Assembly (NCBI GenBank): GCA_029884165.1 | Contig: JAOUIH010000002.1 | Coordinates: forward strand, 1 to 64,000 | Origin: Gammaproteobacteria bacterium | Lineage (GTDB): Bacteria; Pseudomonadota; Gammaproteobacteria; Steroidobacterales; Woeseiaceae | Direction: 5' to 3' | DNA: 64,000 bases | In this document: positions 62,908 through 64,000 of the stretch, in pieces | How the letters are laid out: the number at the start of each line of letters is the position of its first letter | Position numbering within the stretch: the stretch's first letter is position 1 | Position numbers and translations under genes: made by a program | Notes under the pieces: model-generated | Seen by the model: only the letters and a program-made list of their open reading frames with translations | Databases searched by the model: none | What the model was told of the DNA's origin: nothing

Positions 62908-64000
62908 TCAGGCCGGGCTGCGCCGGCGCAGGCTGAGCGCCATCAACGCACCTGCCAGCAGCATCAACAGTGTCGGGTCGAAGTGCCCGGCAGGGTTGTA
63001 TACGCAGCCGCCGCCACCACCGCCGCCGCCACCGCCACCGGTGCTCGGCGAACTGATCGTGATGCTGACCGACCCGCTGTTGTTGTCAGGATTCGGGTCG
63101 TTCTCGTCGGCACTGACAGACGCGCTTACTGTTGCGGTTCCCGCGCTCAACGCGCTCACGGTCGCCGCAAACGTCACACGCTCACCGGCTGCCAGCGTCG
63201 CCAGCGTGCAGGTGACCACCGCTCCGCTGGCCGTGCAGTCTGGCGACGACACGAAGCTGACGAGTGCCGGCAGGTTGGCCGTTGCCACGACGCTGGTCGC
63301 TGCCTGCGGGCCATTGTTGGTGATACCCAGCGATATGGCGAAGCTGCCGCCGGTCTGGGCCGCGCCGACAGAGGAGGCCAGCATCGCCAGGTCGGCGTTC
63401 GCCCTCACGGTCGTACTCAGCGTCACCGCGTTGTTGCTGTCGTCGGGATCGGTCTGGTCTGCCCCGACATTGGCAAGGAATGCGACGTCGCCCGCTTCGT
63501 CGGCGGCCAGCTGAACCTGGACGGCCGCGGTACCGGCGAGCGCGAGTTCACCGATCGTGCAGACGATCTCGCTCGCCGACTCGGTGCATGCGCCCGGAAC
63601 CGACGTGGCAGCAACGAACGACGTGCCGGCCGGCACCACCATTCCGAGGCGCGCGCCGGTCGCGACGTCTTCACCGTTGTTGATGACCGTGAAGCCCATC
63701 GTCACCGTGTCGCCCTGCTCGGTGATGGCCGGCAGCGCGTCCGCACTGACGCCGATATCGCTGTTGCCGACTACCCGGAGATGTGTAACGACCGTGTTGT
63801 TGCCCGGCACCGGGTCGAGCGGCTCCGTCGCCGCAACGACCGACGTCATCGCGTAGCTGCCCTGGTCGACCGCACTCAACGTAACCGTCACGGTCGCAAC
63901 CGCTCCGACAGCCATGTTGCCAATGGCGCAGGATAGTGCGGACGGGCCGGTGACTTCGCAGGTTCCCGCCGTCGGCACCGCCGCCGTAAATGCCAGCCCG
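62908..64000 (-). CDS. DUF11-repeat surface protein with C-terminal sorting signal, N-terminus outside the window
   Basis: The visible 364 or so residues are DUF11-type repeats (TMGFTVINNGEDVATGARLG, FAISLGITNNGPQAATSVVA, VSASVSADENDPNPDNNSGS). The C-terminus is a glycine run of about 12, Cys, FDPTLLML, a membrane segment and RRR. This tripartite end resembles GlyGly-CTERM or JDVT-CTERM signals that are cut by an intramembrane protease on the cell surface. Which class applies is uncertain. The frame remains open at the right edge. Confidence 0.8.
   Translation of the reverse strand, partial: GLAFTAAVPTAGTCEVTGPSALSCAIGNMAVGAVATVTVTLSAVDQGSYAMTSVVAATEPLDPVPGNNTVVTHLRVVGNSDIGVSADALPAITEQGDTVTMGFTVINNGEDVATGARLGMVVPAGTSFVAATSVPGACTESASEIVCTIGELALAGTAAVQVQLAADEAGDVAFLANVGADQTDPDDSNNAVTLSTTVRANADLAMLASSVGAAQTGGSFAISLGITNNGPQAATSVVATANLPALVSFVSSPDCTASGAVVTCTLATLAAGERVTFAATVSALSAGTATVSASVSADENDPNPDNNSGSVSITISSPSTGGGGGGGGGGGCVYNPAGHFDPTLLMLLAGALMALSLRRRSPA

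Noticed and set aside
63005-63042. Simple-sequence repeat of CCG/CCA units as a mobile or CRISPR-like repeat
   Set aside because: It simply encodes the poly-glycine run of the DUF11 protein tail.

Overview
The window is GC-rich (roughly two thirds G+C), densely coded DNA with no tRNA, rRNA, CRISPR array or transposase that I could recognise. It looks like a chromosomal segment of a proteobacterium. A gammaproteobacterium is most likely, because the type II secretion genes run E-F-G-H-I-J-K-L-M-N with D nearby, the Xanthomonas-type (Xps) order. This assignment is an inference. Most genes encode exported redox proteins: c-type cytochromes, beta-propellers, a giant multicopper oxidase, copper chaperones, prolyl isomerases and the machinery to mature or secrete them.

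Region 1 (1-0.9 kb) is the 3' end of an outer-membrane beta-barrel gene with a TPR-like start. Region 2 (about 1-19.6 kb, all minus strand) reads as one long extracellular-electron-transfer locus. In order of transcription it holds an NHL propeller lipoprotein, a Crp/Fnr regulator, a tetraheme cytochrome, a parvulin prolyl isomerase, a 600-residue outer-membrane beta-barrel, two c7-type triheme cytochromes, a helical periplasmic protein, two more triheme cytochromes, two further propeller lipoproteins, an 11-heme cytochrome, the ResB and CcsA haem-attachment proteins, a TPR protein, a second helical protein, and a membrane protein that joins a diheme-b-like helix bundle to five c-haems (CbcL-like). 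Counting CXXCH-type motifs gives 32 c-haems. Most neighbours overlap by 1-4 bases, so translation is probably coupled. The set could move electrons between the quinone pool, the periplasm and the outside through a porin-cytochrome conduit.

Region 3 (19.8-25.5 kb) is a second redox module: a diheme, a monoheme and a triheme cytochrome c, two large propellers of the two-component-regulator type that lack signalling domains, a Sel1 repeat protein and a TlpA/CcmG-like thioredoxin. An intergenic stretch of hairpins ending in a strong terminator follows. Region 4 (25.8-46.6 kb) holds two unorthodox hybrid histidine kinases with Hpt domains, a NarL-type response regulator and a long minus-strand operon. 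That operon starts with a 2290-residue multicopper oxidase resembling the giant MnxG/McoA manganese oxidases and continues with a YVTN propeller, two SCO copper chaperones, a cytochrome c/substrate-binding-protein fusion, a second parvulin and a small secreted protein. Region 5 (46.7-57.3 kb) is a complete-looking type II secretion system. gspD is on the minus strand, upstream of one of the kinases, and gspE to gspN are on the plus strand. The rest (57.3-64 kb) is a glycosyltransferase, a DUF5666 lipoprotein, a DUF6502 protein preceded by a perfect 21-bp inverted repeat, an OppA-like lipoprotein and a partial DUF11 protein with a C-terminal sorting signal.

The most interesting signal is a palindrome (arms AAACCYGATC and GATCAGGTTT around about 4 nt). 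It occurs in the gap before the tetraheme/porin operon, twice before the giant oxidase, and once before gspD. If it is an operator, the conduit, the oxidase and its probable secretion system form one regulon. My working hypothesis is an oxidative metal metabolism, such as Mn(II) or Fe(II) oxidation outside the cell with electron uptake through the conduit. The sequence does not fix the substrate or the direction of electron flow.
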